Source of the DNA: Govania unica
GTDB lineage: Bacteria > Pseudomonadota > Alphaproteobacteria > Sphingomonadales > Govanellaceae
Length of the DNA: 64,000 bases
Assembly (NCBI RefSeq): GCF_027920805.1
Contig: NZ_JANWOI010000005.1
Coordinates: forward strand, 62,001-126,000
Direction of reading: 5' to 3'
In this document: one piece after another, positions 32,533-41,490 of the stretch
Position numbering within the stretch: the stretch's first letter is position 1
Layout of the letters: each line of letters opens with the position of its first letter
Notes under the pieces: generated by a model
Database searches by the model: none
What the model was told of the DNA's origin: nothing
The model's input: the letters and a program-made list of their open reading frames with translations, nothing else
Translations under genes and position numbers: made by a program

Positions 32533-33330
32533 TCACTTCATCTCTTGATCAAACAGTTCTTCTTCCTGTTTGGTTTCCCCGCCCCGGCCGTTCGAGATGC
32601 GATAGGCACGGTTCTGGCGATAGGCGGTGCGCATCAGCACATAAAGATCGCCTTCGGTTCTCTTCAGCGCCTTGATATTTTCGTCATAGCGCAGGCGGAA
32701 ATCAACCACCTCAAGCCCGGTGCGGGCATAGGACACTTCTTTCAAATTGTTGTTTTCCAGCAGCAAACTCACCGGGTCGCCAAAGAATTCGGCGGTCACC
32801 CCAAGCGCATCGCGCGGGTTTGACGGGCCGAAGAACGGCAGCACCAGGTAAAATCCTTCACCAACGCCCCAGACGGCAAAGGTTTCGCCCAGATCTTCCT
32901 TATGCTTTTCCAGGCCCCATTTGGCAGCCGGGTCAAAAATACCGGCGACGCCCACGGTCGAATTGGTGATAAAGCGGGCAAGCGTGACCCCGCCGCGATC
33001 GAATTCGCCCTGCAGCAGGTCATTGGCGAAAATCAGCGGCGACTGGAGATTGTCGAGCACATTCGAAATGCCGCGACGGATCGGGGAGGGCACCACCCAG
33101 CGATAGGCATCCGAGACCGGCTTCAGCAGAAACCGGTCCATGGTCATATTGAAATCAAAGGTCGCACGGTTGAGCGGCTCAAGCGGATCGTTGATGCGCC
33201 TGAATTCGGCGCGGGCCAGCGGGTCGCTCGCCGGGGGGCGCGTGGCGCATCCTGACAGCAGAACCGCTGCGGCAAGCAGGCTTGCTGTGAACATCATGGT
33301 CGCAGGCCGGATTTTGCGCAGCATCATCAT
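32533..33330 (-). CDS. mlaA: Outer-membrane phospholipid-transport lipoprotein MlaA (VacJ)
   Basis: This is a 265-residue lipoprotein with a signal peptide and lipobox LLSGC (Cys28), then the MlaA domain: DPLEPLNRATFDFNMTMDRFLLKPVSDAYRW at about residues 48-78, VLDNLQSPLIFANDLLQGEF near 91, and the highly conserved GVAGIFDPAAKWGLEKHKEDLGETFAVWGVGEGFYLVLPFFGPSNPRDA at 126-174. MlaA removes phospholipids from the outer leaflet and passes them to MlaC for retrograde transport. No mlaBCDEF genes are adjacent. The C-terminal tail after residue 240 is hydrophilic. It is divergent from the ArsR-methyltransferase gene. Confidence 0.94.
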   Translation of the reverse strand: MMMLRKIRPATMMFTASLLAAAVLLSGCATRPPASDPLARAEFRRINDPLEPLNRATFDFNMTMDRFLLKPVSDAYRWVVPSPIRRGISNVLDNLQSPLIFANDLLQGEFDRGGVTLARFITNSTVGVAGIFDPAAKWGLEKHKEDLGETFAVWGVGEGFYLVLPFFGPSNPRDALGVTAEFFGDPVSLLLENNNLKEVSYARTGLEVVDFRLRYDENIKALKRTEGDLYVLMRTAYRQNRAYRISNGRGGETKQEEELFDQEMK

Positions 33331-33436
33331 TCTCTCACCCGTGGCTTACTAAGGTCTTGGCGTAGTGTGCCATAGCGCGTTTGCGGTTAGCACATCCTTA
33401 CCGTTGAGACCAGTCCACTCTCTCTTCTACCATGAT

Positions 33437-33487
33437 AAGAGCCGAATGCTGTCGGCTCTTTACAATACATAAAGATATCTTTATATC
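33437..33487 (+). promoter_or_regulatory. Promoter with operator dyad and upstream hairpin before the met operon
   Basis: A sigma-70-like promoter can be read as TTTACA (33459-33464), a 17-nt spacer, and TATATC (33482-33487). A perfect 16-bp palindrome ATAAAGATATCTTTAT (33469-33484) fills the spacer and overlaps the -10, the expected place for a repressor. Just upstream is a perfect 9-bp hairpin, AAGAGCCGA (33437-33445) and TCGGCTCTT (33452-33460). The downstream ArsR-type regulator is the natural binder of the palindrome; SAH-responsive ArsR regulators of methionine genes are known, so this is a reasonable inference. Confidence 0.6.
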
Positions 33488-33521
33488 TTTCTGTAACGCA
33501 GATTTGATTGGAAAAACGGGC

Positions 33522-34526
33522 ATGAGCCAGAGCGAAACAGAAAAGTCCCCAGAAGCCGTAGGCTTCACGATGGACGACCTGCTTTCGGCGCTCAAATCGG
33601 TCGCCGAGCCGACCCGGCTCCGAGTCTTGGCCTTGCTGGCTGAAGGCGAGCTGACCGTGACCGAACTGACGCAGATCCTGCGTCAAAGTCAACCCCGCGT
33701 CTCCCGCCATCTCAAGCTTTTATGCGAGGCCGGGGTGCTCAATCGCTACCGCGAGGGCACCTGGGTGTTCTATCGGCTGTCGCCCGGCGACGGCATCGGC
33801 CTGCTCGCGCGCGGGCTTCTGAATTATCTGCCCGGCGACGATCACGTGCTGGCAGCGGATCAGGAACGGTTGTCGCAGGTGCGTCAGTCACGCACGGCGG
33901 CGGCGGCGGAATATTTCGGCCGCGTGGCGGCGGATTGGGACCGTCTGCGCTCGCTTCATGTGGCTGATACGGAGGTCGAGGCCCGCTTGCTCGATATCCT
34001 CGGTGCCCGCCGTTATGGCGATGTGCTGGATGTCGGCACCGGCACCGGCCGCATTCTTGAACTTCTGGCTGCCCGCGCCGATCATGCCACCGGCATCGAC
34101 CTCAGCCGCGAGATGCTGGCCGTGGCGCGCTCGAACATCGAACGACTCGGGCTCGACAATTGCCAGGTCCGCCTTGGCGACATGTATGACATGCCCATGC
34201 CCGACAGCAGCGCCGATCTGGTGATTTTCCATCAGGTCCTGCATTACGCCGACGATCCGCTGGCCGCCATTCTTGAAACCGGCCGCGTGCTGCGGCCGGG
34301 CGGGCGGGTGATGGTGATCGATTTCGCCCCCCATGAGTTTGAGGAACTGCGCGAGGCTCACGCCCATCGCCGCCTCGGCTTTCACGATGCCGAAGTTGCC
34401 ACCTGGTTCCGTGCCGCCGCTCTTGAACCCGGCCGGGTCGAGCGTCTTACGGGCCTCAGCACCGAATTGACCGTGACCATCTGGTCTGCCGAAAAAACAC
34501 CCGTCATCAAGGAACATGCAGCGTGA
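33522..34526 (+). CDS. ArsR-type regulator fused to a SAM-dependent methyltransferase
   Basis: This is a 334-residue two-domain protein. Residues 18-100 form an ArsR winged helix (KSVAEPTRLRVLALLAEGELTVTELTQIL, then QSQPRVSRHLKLLCEAGVLNRYREG) without an obvious metal-binding cysteine pair. Residues 130-325 are a class I methyltransferase with motif I VLDVGTGTGRILELLA (168-183) and the acidic GIDLSREML. The fusion is widespread in alphaproteobacteria ahead of metF/metH, where it is thought to sense SAM or SAH. Its stop overlaps the metF start (GTGA), so it is the first gene of a methionine operon and probably its autoregulator through the palindrome at 33469-33484. ATG 33522 gives the family N-terminus. 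Confidence 0.9.
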   Translation: MSQSETEKSPEAVGFTMDDLLSALKSVAEPTRLRVLALLAEGELTVTELTQILRQSQPRVSRHLKLLCEAGVLNRYREGTWVFYRLSPGDGIGLLARGLLNYLPGDDHVLAADQERLSQVRQSRTAAAAEYFGRVAADWDRLRSLHVADTEVEARLLDILGARRYGDVLDVGTGTGRILELLAARADHATGIDLSREMLAVARSNIERLGLDNCQVRLGDMYDMPMPDSSADLVIFHQVLHYADDPLAAILETGRVLRPGGRVMVIDFAPHEFEELREAHAHRRLGFHDAEVATWFRAAALEPGRVERLTGLSTELTVTIWSAEKTPVIKEHAA

Positions 34527-35446
34527 CTGACATAACAAGAAACGGTTCCGATTTCCGCCCGAACCTGTTCGCCTTCGCACCGGGCGACGTCGATGTGTCG
34601 TTTGAATTCTTCCCGCCCAAGACGGCGGAGATGGAAGCGACGCTGTGGCAGTCGATTCGCACGCTTTAACCCCTCGGCCCGCGTTTTGTCTCGGTGACCT
34701 ATGGCGCTGGCGGCTCGACACGCGAACGCACCCATAACACGGTCACCCGCATCCTCAACGAAACCGGCGTCACGCCTGCCGCCCATCTGACCTGCGTCGC
34801 GGCCTCGCAGGCCGAAGTGGACGAAGTCGCCCGCCATTACTGGGACGCCGGTGTGCGCCATATCGTCGCGCTGCGTGGGGATCCGGTCGAAGGTGCCACC
34901 TGCTACACGCCGCATCCGCAAGGCTATGAAAACGCCGCCGCCCTTGTGGCTGGTCTGCGTCGCATCGGCGATTTCGAAATCAGCGTCGCCGCCTATCCCG
35001 AACGCCATGTGGACAGCCCCGACTGGCCGACCGAAATCGACAATCTGAAGCGCAAGATCGACAACGGCGCGACCCGCGCCATCACCCAATATTTCTTCGA
35101 TCCCGAGCTCTATTTCCAGTTTCTCGACCGCGTGCGTGCGGCGGGCATTACCGTGCCGGTGGTTCCCGGCATCATGCCGGTGACGAATTTCAAAGGCATG
35201 GCCAGTTTCTCGGCCCGCTGTGGCGCGTCCGTGCCGCGCTGGATGGCGGAGCTGTTCGAAGGTCTTGATCAGCACCCGGCCACGCGTCAACTGGTGGCGG
35301 CGGCGGTGTCGGCGGAACTTTGCCGTCGTCTTTACGATCAGGGCATCAAGGAATTTCATTTCTACACGCTCAATCGCGCCGAACTGACCTATGCGATTTG
35401 CCACACGCTGGGCCTGCGCCCGGCCCTGACGGAGGCCGCCCAATGA
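34523..35446 (+). pseudogene. metF: metF, 5,10-methylenetetrahydrofolate reductase, with an in-frame TAA
   Basis: The full 308-codon frame of MetF is present from GTG 34523 (overlapping the previous stop, AGGAAC upstream) to the TGA at 35446, but codon 49 is TAA (34667-34669). Before it are SFEFFPPKTAEMEATLWQS with the catalytic Glu28; after it PLGPRFVSVTYGAGGSTRERTHNTV, the NADH/flavin barrel, ITQYFFDPELYFQFL and VPVVPGIMPVTNFKG are all intact and in the same frame. A neighbouring-codon change such as GAA or GCA would restore a normal protein. Internal restart would give a protein lacking the catalytic glutamate. It is either a very recent nonsense mutation or a sequence error, since nothing else has decayed. 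Confidence 0.88.
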
Positions 35447-36516
35447 CTGGTCCATTTACGCGTGAAGACCGCCTGAAGCTGCTGCCGATCGTTCTCGGCG
35501 AACGCATTCTCGTGCTCGACGGCGCCATGGGCACCATGATTCAGCGCCATAAATTCGATGAAGCGGCCTATCGCGGCGCGCGCTTCGCCGACTGGAAGCA
35601 GGACGTCAAGGGCAACAACGATCTTTTGGTGCTGACCCAGCCCGAGGTCATCGCCGGAATTCACCGCGCCTATCTCGACGCCGGAGCCGACATCCTCGAA
35701 ACCAACAGCTTCAATTCGACCACCATCTCCCAGGCCGATTACGGCATGGAGGCGCTGGTGCCCGAACTCAATCACGAAAGCGCCCGGCTCGCCCGCGTCG
35801 TCGCCGACGAGTTCGAAGCCTTGGACGGCCGCCCGCGTTACGTCGCCGGCGTCCTCGGCCCCACCAGCCGCACAGCGTCGCTGTCGCCCGACGTGAACAA
35901 CCCGGGCTTCCGCAACGTCACCTTTGATACCTTGCGCGTTGCTTATATCGAAGCCACCGAAGCGCTTATCGAGGGCGGGGCCGATATCATCCTGATCGAA
36001 ACCGTGTTCGACACCCTGAACGCCAAGGCCGCCATCGTCGCCGTGCTTGAAGCCTATGACCGTCTTGGCATTAAACTGCCGATCATGATCTCGGGCACCA
36101 TCACCGACGCCTCGGGCCGCACCCTGTCCGGTCAGACGGCGGACGCGTTCTGGATTTCGGTCGAACATGCGAAACCGATCTCCATCGGCTTCAACTGCGC
36201 GCTCGGCCCGAAGGAACTGCGTCAGCATATTCTGACCCTCGCGAAGGGCGCGAACACCTATGTGTCGGCCCATCCGAACGCCGGGCTTCCGAACGAACTC
36301 GGCGGCTATGATCTCGCGGCTGACGACATGGCGGTGCATATCCGCGAATGGGCGCAATCCGGGCTGCTCAATATCGTCGGCGGCTGCTGCGGCACAACGC
36401 CGGATCATATCGCCGCCATGAAACGCGCGGTCCAGAACATCCCGCCGCGCGCGCTGCCGCATCACGCACCCGCGCTCCATTTGTCCGGCCTCGAACCTTT
36501 CACGATAGTACAATGA
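35443..36516 (+). CDS. metH: Methionine synthase, homocysteine-binding part (MetH N-terminal subunit)
   Basis: This is a 357-residue protein equal to the first module of cobalamin-dependent methionine synthase: a TIM barrel that binds and activates homocysteine through zinc. Seen: [13 protein letters not shown] at residues 22-34, [33 protein letters not shown], the first zinc cysteine in IGFNCALGP, and the paired cysteines in [12 protein letters not shown] near residue 315. ATG 35443 overlaps the metF stop (ATGA). The rest of MetH is encoded by the next gene, overlapping by 4 nt; a metH divided at this junction is known from some alphaproteobacteria. It catalyses methyl transfer to homocysteine together with that partner. 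Confidence 0.93.
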   Translation: MTGPFTREDRLKLLPIVLGERILVLDGAMGTMIQRHKFDEAAYRGARFADWKQDVKGNNDLLVLTQPEVIAGIHRAYLDAGADILETNSFNSTTISQADYGMEALVPELNHESARLARVVADEFEALDGRPRYVAGVLGPTSRTASLSPDVNNPGFRNVTFDTLRVAYIEATEALIEGGADIILIETVFDTLNAKAAIVAVLEAYDRLGIKLPIMISGTITDASGRTLSGQTADAFWISVEHAKPISIGFNCALGPKELRQHILTLAKGANTYVSAHPNAGLPNELGGYDLAADDMAVHIREWAQSGLLNIVGGCCGTTPDHIAAMKRAVQNIPPRALPHHAPALHLSGLEPFTIVQ

Positions 36517-39158
36517 AAAAACAAACATCGGTCTTCATCAATGTCGGCGAGCGCACCAACGTCACGGGCTCGGCCAAGTTCAAAAAACTGGTTCTTGACG
36601 GTCAGTACGAAGCCGCGCTGACCGTCGCCCGCCAGCAGGTCGAAGCAGGCGCGCAGGTGATCGACGTCAACATGGACGAAGCCATGCTCGACAGCGAGCA
36701 GGCCATGGTGACCTTCCTCAACATGATCGCCTCCGAACCGGATATCAGTCGCGTGCCGGTGATGGTCGACAGCTCCAAATGGACGGTGATCGAAGCGGGC
36801 CTCAAATGCCTGCAAGGCAAAGGCATCGTCAATTCCATCAGCCTCAAGGAAGGCGAGGAGCAATTCCTCGCCCAGGCCCGCAAGGTCAAACGCTACGGCG
36901 CTGCCGTGGTGGTGATGGCGTTCGATGAAACGGGGCAGGCGGATACCGAAGAACGCAAGGTCGAAATCTGCACCCGCGCCTATAAAATCCTCACCGAGAC
37001 GGTGGGCTTCAATCCCGCCGACATCATTTTCGATCCCAATATTTTCGCCGTGGCGACGGGGATCGAGGAACATAACAATTACGCCGTCGATTTCATCAAC
37101 GCCACCCGCCGCATCAAAGCGACCCTGCCGCATGTCCATATCTCGGGCGGGGTGTCGAATATTTCCTTCTCCTTCCGCGGCAACAACCCGGTGCGCGAGG
37201 CCATGCATTCGGTGTTCCTCTATCACGCCATTCAGGCCGGGATGAACATGGGCATCGTCAACGCCGGGCAGTTGATGATCTATTCGGAAATCCCCGAAGA
37301 ACTCCGCGAACGTTGCGAGGATGTGATCCTCAACCGCCGCCCCGACGGCACCGATCGCCTTCTCGAAATCGCCGACAAATATAAAAACAGCGGCGCTGCG
37401 CGTGAGGTCGAAGATCTTGTCTGGCGCAGCCTGCCGGTGCGCGAACGCCTCAGCCACGCGCTCGTCAAAGGCATCAACGCCCATATCGTCGAAGACACCG
37501 AAGAAGCGCGTCTGCAGACAGACCGCCCGCTCGATGTCATCGAAGGGCCGTTGATGGACGGCATGAATGTGGTCGGCGACCTGTTCGGTTCGGGTCAGAT
37601 GTTCCTGCCGCAGGTGGTGAAATCGGCCCGTGTCATGAAGCAGGCGGTGGCCCATTTGCTGCCCTATATCGAAGCCGAAAAGAAACTGAGCGGCGCCTCC
37701 GACGTCAAGGGCAAGATCCTGATGGCGACGGTCAAGGGCGACGTGCATGACATTGGCAAGAACATCGTCGGCGTCGTGCTTCAGTGCAATAATTATGAAG
37801 TCGTCGATCTCGGCGTCATGGTGTCCTGCGATAAAATTCTCGAAACCGCGCTGGCCGAAAAAGTTGATATCATCGGCCTGTCGGGTCTTATCACCCCATC
37901 GCTCGATGAAATGTGCACGGTGGCCGCTGAAATGCAGCGGCGCGGCATGACCTTGCCTTTGATGATCGGTGGTGCCACCACCTCGAAGGTCCATACCGCC
38001 GTCAAGATTGCCCCGAATTATGAGGGCCCGACCATTCACGTGCTCGACGCCTCACGCTCCGTCGGGGTCGCGAGCGCACTGATGAGCGATACCCAGCGCA
38101 CCGATTTCGTGCAATCGGTGTCCAATGATTACGCCGACGTGCGCGCCCGCCGCGCCGCCGGCAACAAGGCCGACCGCCTGTTGCCCATCGCCGAGGCGCG
38201 CACTCATCACGCCATCGTCGACTGGTCGTCCTATGTGCCAAAACGTCCGACCTTCCTCGGCACCCGCGTGCTCAGTGATTACGATCTCGCCGATCTCGTC
38301 GATTATATCGACTGGACGCCATTCTTCCGCAGTTGGGAACTCGCGGGCAATTACCCGAAAATTCTCGACGACGCGCTTGTCGGCGAAACCGCCCGCAATC
38401 TCTTTGCCGACGCACAAGCCATGCTCGGAAAAATCATCGCCGAAAAATGGCTCGGCGCCAGCGCGGTCTTCGGCTTCTGGCCGGCGAACGCGGTCGGCGA
38501 CGATGTGCGGCTTTACACGGATGAAACCAAATCCGAACAGCTCAGCACGCTGCATTTCCTGCGTCAGCAAATCGCCAAACGCGAAGGCACGCCCGATCAC
38601 TGCCTCGCCGATTTCGTCGCCCCGGAATCAAGCGGCCTCACCGATTACGTCGGCGGCTTCGCCGTCACCACCGGCAAAGATATCGATATAAAAGTCGCTG
38701 AATTCGAAGCCAACAACGACGACTACAACGCGATCCTTCTCAAAGCCCTCGCCGACCGTCTGGCCGAAGCCTTCGCCGAACGCCTTCATCACCGCGTGCG
38801 CAATGAATTCTGGGGCTATGTGCAGGGTGAAAGCCTGACCAACGAAGACCTCATCCGTGAACGCTATCAGGGCATTCGTCCGGCACCGGGCTATCCCGCC
38901 TGTCCCGATCACTCGGAAAAACCCGAACTGTTCCGCTTGCTGGCAGCCGAGGACACCGCCGCAATCACCCTCACCGAAAGCTTCGCCATGCTGCCGACCT
39001 CAAGCGTGTCCGGCTACTACATAGCCCACCCAAGCGCCCAATATTTCGGCATCGGAAAAATCAACCGCGACCAGGTAGAAGACTACGCCACCCGCCGCGG
39101 CGTCACCATCGAACAAGCCGAACGCTGGCTAAGCCCCAATCTGGCGTATGACCGCTGA
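36513..39158 (+). CDS. metH: Methionine synthase, folate/cobalamin/activation part (MetH C-terminal subunit)
   Basis: This is an 881-residue protein with the remaining three modules of MetH. Residues 1-270 are the pterin-binding (methyltetrahydrofolate) barrel ([16 protein letters not shown]). Residues about 300-535 form the cobalamin cap and Rossmann domains with the B12 ligand motif [15 protein letters not shown] (Asp-x-His-x2-Gly) and [11 protein letters not shown]. Residues about 560-881 are the AdoMet-dependent reactivation domain ([19 protein letters not shown]). The start is ATG 36513, which overlaps the stop of the N-terminal part (ATGA); translational coupling should give equal amounts. 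All catalytic motifs are intact. Confidence 0.94.
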   Translation: MKKQTSVFINVGERTNVTGSAKFKKLVLDGQYEAALTVARQQVEAGAQVIDVNMDEAMLDSEQAMVTFLNMIASEPDISRVPVMVDSSKWTVIEAGLKCLQGKGIVNSISLKEGEEQFLAQARKVKRYGAAVVVMAFDETGQADTEERKVEICTRAYKILTETVGFNPADIIFDPNIFAVATGIEEHNNYAVDFINATRRIKATLPHVHISGGVSNISFSFRGNNPVREAMHSVFLYHAIQAGMNMGIVNAGQLMIYSEIPEELRERCEDVILNRRPDGTDRLLEIADKYKNSGAAREVEDLVWRSLPVRERLSHALVKGINAHIVEDTEEARLQTDRPLDVIEGPLMDGMNVVGDLFGSGQMFLPQVVKSARVMKQAVAHLLPYIEAEKKLSGASDVKGKILMATVKGDVHDIGKNIVGVVLQCNNYEVVDLGVMVSCDKILETALAEKVDIIGLSGLITPSLDEMCTVAAEMQRRGMTLPLMIGGATTSKVHTAVKIAPNYEGPTIHVLDASRSVGVASALMSDTQRTDFVQSVSNDYADVRARRAAGNKADRLLPIAEARTHHAIVDWSSYVPKRPTFLGTRVLSDYDLADLVDYIDWTPFFRSWELAGNYPKILDDALVGETARNLFADAQAMLGKIIAEKWLGASAVFGFWPANAVGDDVRLYTDETKSEQLSTLHFLRQQIAKREGTPDHCLADFVAPESSGLTDYVGGFAVTTGKDIDIKVAEFEANNDDYNAILLKALADRLAEAFAERLHHRVRNEFWGYVQGESLTNEDLIRERYQGIRPAPGYPACPDHSEKPELFRLLAAEDTAAITLTESFAMLPTSSVSGYYIAHPSAQYFGIGKINRDQVEDYATRRGVTIEQAERWLSPNLAYDR

Positions 39159-39166
39159 AGGCGATC

Positions 39167-39273
39167 TGTCGTTTAGACGTAGCTGTTGTTTAAGCGTAGG
39201 TGTTGTTTAAATCTGGCTTGTCGTCTAAATGGAACCTGTCATTTAAACATAACCTGTCGTCTAAACATCAACC
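39167..39273. repeat. Six degenerate tandem repeats of 17-19 bp after metH
   Basis: The units begin at 39167, 39184, 39201, 39219, 39237 and 39255, with an approximate consensus TGTCGTTTAAACNTAACC (variants TGTTGTTTAAGCGTAGG, TGTCGTCTAAATGGAACC, TGTCATTTAAACATAACC). Each contains the palindrome-like GTTTAAAC or a decayed form. The array starts 8 nt after the metH stop. Function is unknown; protein-binding or a slippage product are both possible. Confidence 0.8.
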
Positions 39274-39287
39274 GTAATTAATATAAT

Positions 39288-39320
39288 CTGTCATTGCCGG
39301 GCTTGACCCGGCAATGACAG
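39288..39320. repeat. Perfect 33-nt palindromic repeat unit
   Basis: CTGTCATTGCCGGG (39288-39301) and CCCGGCAATGACAG (39307-39320) are exact 14-bp arms around CTTGA. It is the most symmetrical member of the dispersed family and lies between the convergent metH and lysE-type genes, where it could also act as a terminator for both. Confidence 0.85.
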
Positions 39321-39374
39321 TAAACTGCGAGGATGGTGTCAAACGGCCCTATCCCCCCGAGCCACAGCAGCCAC

Positions 39375-39989
39375 TCACCCCACCGCAATGGCAATTGCTG
39401 CCCCGGCCATCACGCCGCCGCTGCTGCGGCTGACGATGCGTTGTGCGCGCGGGTTCTGCATGAACCGCCGGGCCCGGTTCGCGAGCAGCACATAGCCGCC
39501 AAGCACCAGTGCCAGCATGGCAAACACGACGCCGATGATTTCGAAATACCCGGTCAGGCTCAGCCGCTGCAAATCGAAAAAGGCGGGCAGCAGCGCCATA
39601 TAGAAAATCATCACCTTCGGGTTGCTGATATTGAGCGCAAATCCGGTCAGCAGCAGTCGCAGCGGATGTTCCGGGCGGCGGTCGCCTTCGATCACCTCGG
39701 TCATGGGTGGCGCATTCCACATGCGCACGGCGAGATAGAGCAGATAAGCCGCCCCGGCATATTTGATCGCGAGAAACAGCTCATGAAAGCTTTGGGCGAT
39801 CACCGCGAGCCCCATCACCGTCATCGTCACCCAGGCCACATCGCCCAGCATCATGCCGAGCAGAAACGCCGCCGCCCCATCGGTCCCGCGTCCAAGCACG
39901 CGCGACACCACAGCCGCGATTCCCGGGCCCGGGACAAGCGCCGCCACGAACACAGTCGTGGCAAAACCGCCAAGTGACAGAAGATCCAT
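39375..39989 (-). CDS. LysE/RhtB-family amino-acid exporter
   Basis: This is a 204-residue inner-membrane protein with about six hydrophobic helices. Family signatures are VAALVPGPGIAAVVSRVLGRG near residue 17 (the PGP motif), GMMLGDVAWVTMTVMGLAVIAQS, YAGAAYLLYLAVRMW, and FALNISNPKVMIFYMALLPAFF near 120. RhtB/LysE proteins export amino acids such as threonine, homoserine or lysine. ATG 39989 has GGGGGGA 7 nt upstream; the longer frame to 40079 is not family-like. It is divergent from the SNase-like gene, with a candidate SOS box in between. Confidence 0.9.
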   Translation of the reverse strand: MDLLSLGGFATTVFVAALVPGPGIAAVVSRVLGRGTDGAAAFLLGMMLGDVAWVTMTVMGLAVIAQSFHELFLAIKYAGAAYLLYLAVRMWNAPPMTEVIEGDRRPEHPLRLLLTGFALNISNPKVMIFYMALLPAFFDLQRLSLTGYFEIIGVVFAMLALVLGGYVLLANRARRFMQNPRAQRIVSRSSGGVMAGAAIAIAVG

Positions 39990-40115
39990 GAAATCGTCCC
40001 CCCGAAAAATATCATCGCAAATATCAATATGCCGTGCATCAGCTGACGAGAAAGATTGCACGTCCCCCCGGAATTGCAACCCTTAGATCAGGTCTCGCGC
40101 CCTAAATCGATGTTA

Positions 40116-40130
40116 GAACAAATATAGAAC
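40116..40130. promoter_or_regulatory. Candidate alphaproteobacterial LexA (SOS) box
   Basis: GAACAAATATAGAAC fits GAAC-N7-GAAC exactly, the reverse of the GTTC-N7-GTTC box that LexA binds in alphaproteobacteria. It lies 127 nt before the LysE-type start and 139 nt before the SNase-like start, in an AT-rich gap of 279 nt. A 28-codon open frame (40135-40221) begins 5 nt after it. A chance match is possible. Confidence 0.5.
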
Positions 40131-40268
40131 AAGAATGGACAAAAGTCAAGCCCAAAAAGCTTGGGCATCTCATGCATGGATAAGTAGTTTAATGCATAGT
40201 ATAACACAACCTATAAGATAAAGCGTCTGATATACGTCAAAGGGTTGGTTGCTTTTCTGGAGGAAGCT

Positions 40269-40658
40269 ATGGGTGCATATCTGTTGGTTTTCTTGAGTTT
40301 TCTTGGTGCTGGTGCTGCACTTGCCGTTGATGTGGTGCGGGTTGTCGATGCCAAAACGATCATGGTTCGATCCGCTACGGGGGAGCCGCTATCGGTGACC
40401 GTCCAGGGCATCCTGGTCCCGGACTCGGAGGATGCGGATTGCGAGGCTGAGGAGGCGAAGGCTGAACAAGCGCGGGTCTATGTCGAAAAAGTCATGACGG
40501 GAACAGTTCATCTCTCGAACATTCATCCCATAGCCGGTTCGGACGCTGTTACCGCCGATGTTCAGCTTGACAGCATGGTGCCGCTCGCCGGTTTGCTCAC
40601 CGCCCAGGGCTATGCCCGCTATGCCCGCGACGGCAATGATGACTGGTGCGACGGCTGA
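40269..40658 (+). CDS. Exported SNase-like (thermonuclease fold) protein, probably inactive
   Basis: This is a 129-residue protein with an N-terminal signal peptide (MGAYLLVFLSFLGAGAALAV) and a small OB-fold domain that follows the thermonuclease pattern: VVRVVDAKTIMVRS, VTVQGILVPDSEDADC, EQARVYVEKVMTGTVHLSNI, VTADVQLD, PLAGLLTAQGYARYARDGNDDWC. In active nucleases the RLxGIDTPE segment gives the catalytic Arg and Ca2+ ligands; here it reads TVQGILVPD, so Arg and Asp are lost. The two cysteines (DADC and DDWC) are those common in the family. ATG 40269 is supported by GGAGG 5 nt upstream. A structural or binding role is more likely than nuclease activity. Confidence 0.7.
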   Translation: MGAYLLVFLSFLGAGAALAVDVVRVVDAKTIMVRSATGEPLSVTVQGILVPDSEDADCEAEEAKAEQARVYVEKVMTGTVHLSNIHPIAGSDAVTADVQLDSMVPLAGLLTAQGYARYARDGNDDWCDG

Positions 40659-40734
40659 TCGGACTTCAAACCCGCTAGCCTAGACCCCCGGCCTTTGCTA
40701 TGAACCTGCGACGGGTATTTTGGCTGAGGACCAT

Positions 40735-41469
40735 ATGTCGATCTGGGGCAAGCTTCTGGGCGGTGCAGCGGGGTTTGCCTTTGGCGGCCCGCTTGGCGCG
40801 TTTCTGGGCGCGCTGGCCGGACATGTGGCCGATACGGTCGCCGACACGGTCACGGCCCATGCGCCGGCTGACCCCACCACCTCGATCACCTTCACCATTG
40901 GCGTCATCGTGCTGTCGGCCAAGATGGCGCGCGCCGACGGCCAGGTGACGGCGGAGGAGGTGGCGCTGTTCAGGCGGCTGTTTCAGGTGCCGCCGCAGGA
41001 AGCGCGCAATGTCACCCGCATTTTCGATCTGGCGCGGGAGGATGTGGCCGGGTTCGAAATCTATGCCCGTCAAATTGCCGGCCTGCTGCGCGATCGTCCG
41101 GCGGTGCTTGAGGATTTGCTAGACAGCTTGTTTCTGATCGCGCTCGCCGACGGTCACATGCATGAGGCGGAGCTCGCTTACCTCATTTCGGTATCCCGGA
41201 TTTTCGGCTTCAGCGACGCCGATTTCGCCCGCATCCGCGCGGCTCACATGGGGCCGGACCACAGCGACCCCTATGCGATTCTCGGGCTTCTGCCGACCGT
41301 AAGCAACGCCGAGCTCAAGCTGGCCTATCGCCGTCTGGTCAAGGAACATCATCCCGACCATCTGATCGCCCAAGGCATGCCAGCGGAATTCGTCCGCGTT
41401 GCCACGCACAAACTTGCGGCCATCAATGCGGCCTATGATAGTATTTTATCCGCTCGCGGGCGCCCGTGA
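40735..41469 (+). CDS. TerB-DnaJ domain co-chaperone (DjlA-like)
   Basis: This is a 244-residue protein. Residues 1-35 are a glycine-zipper hydrophobic segment (LLGGAAGFAFGGPLGAFLGALAG) that may insert in the membrane. Residues 50-165 form a TerB/DjlA-type helical domain with two acidic motifs (MARADGQVTAEEV and ALADGHMHEAEL). Residues 178-244 are a J domain with the HPD tripeptide (KEHHPDHLI) needed to stimulate DnaK. The order matches DjlA of gammaproteobacteria. The start is ATG 40735 with GAGGA upstream; a TTG at 40720 is in frame. It precedes the EamA transporter by 21 nt. Confidence 0.88.
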   Translation: MSIWGKLLGGAAGFAFGGPLGAFLGALAGHVADTVADTVTAHAPADPTTSITFTIGVIVLSAKMARADGQVTAEEVALFRRLFQVPPQEARNVTRIFDLAREDVAGFEIYARQIAGLLRDRPAVLEDLLDSLFLIALADGHMHEAELAYLISVSRIFGFSDADFARIRAAHMGPDHSDPYAILGLLPTVSNAELKLAYRRLVKEHHPDHLIAQGMPAEFVRVATHKLAAINAAYDSILSARGRP

Positions 41470-41490
41470 CGGAAAAGGTGACCTGACCCC

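Noticed and set aside
36462-38039. 525-codon minus-strand frame inside metH
   Set aside because: Shadow of the MetH C-terminal gene; no family features.
40135-40221. 28-codon frame as an annotated gene
   Set aside because: It has no ribosome site and no known homologue I can recognise; kept only as part of the SOS-box finding.
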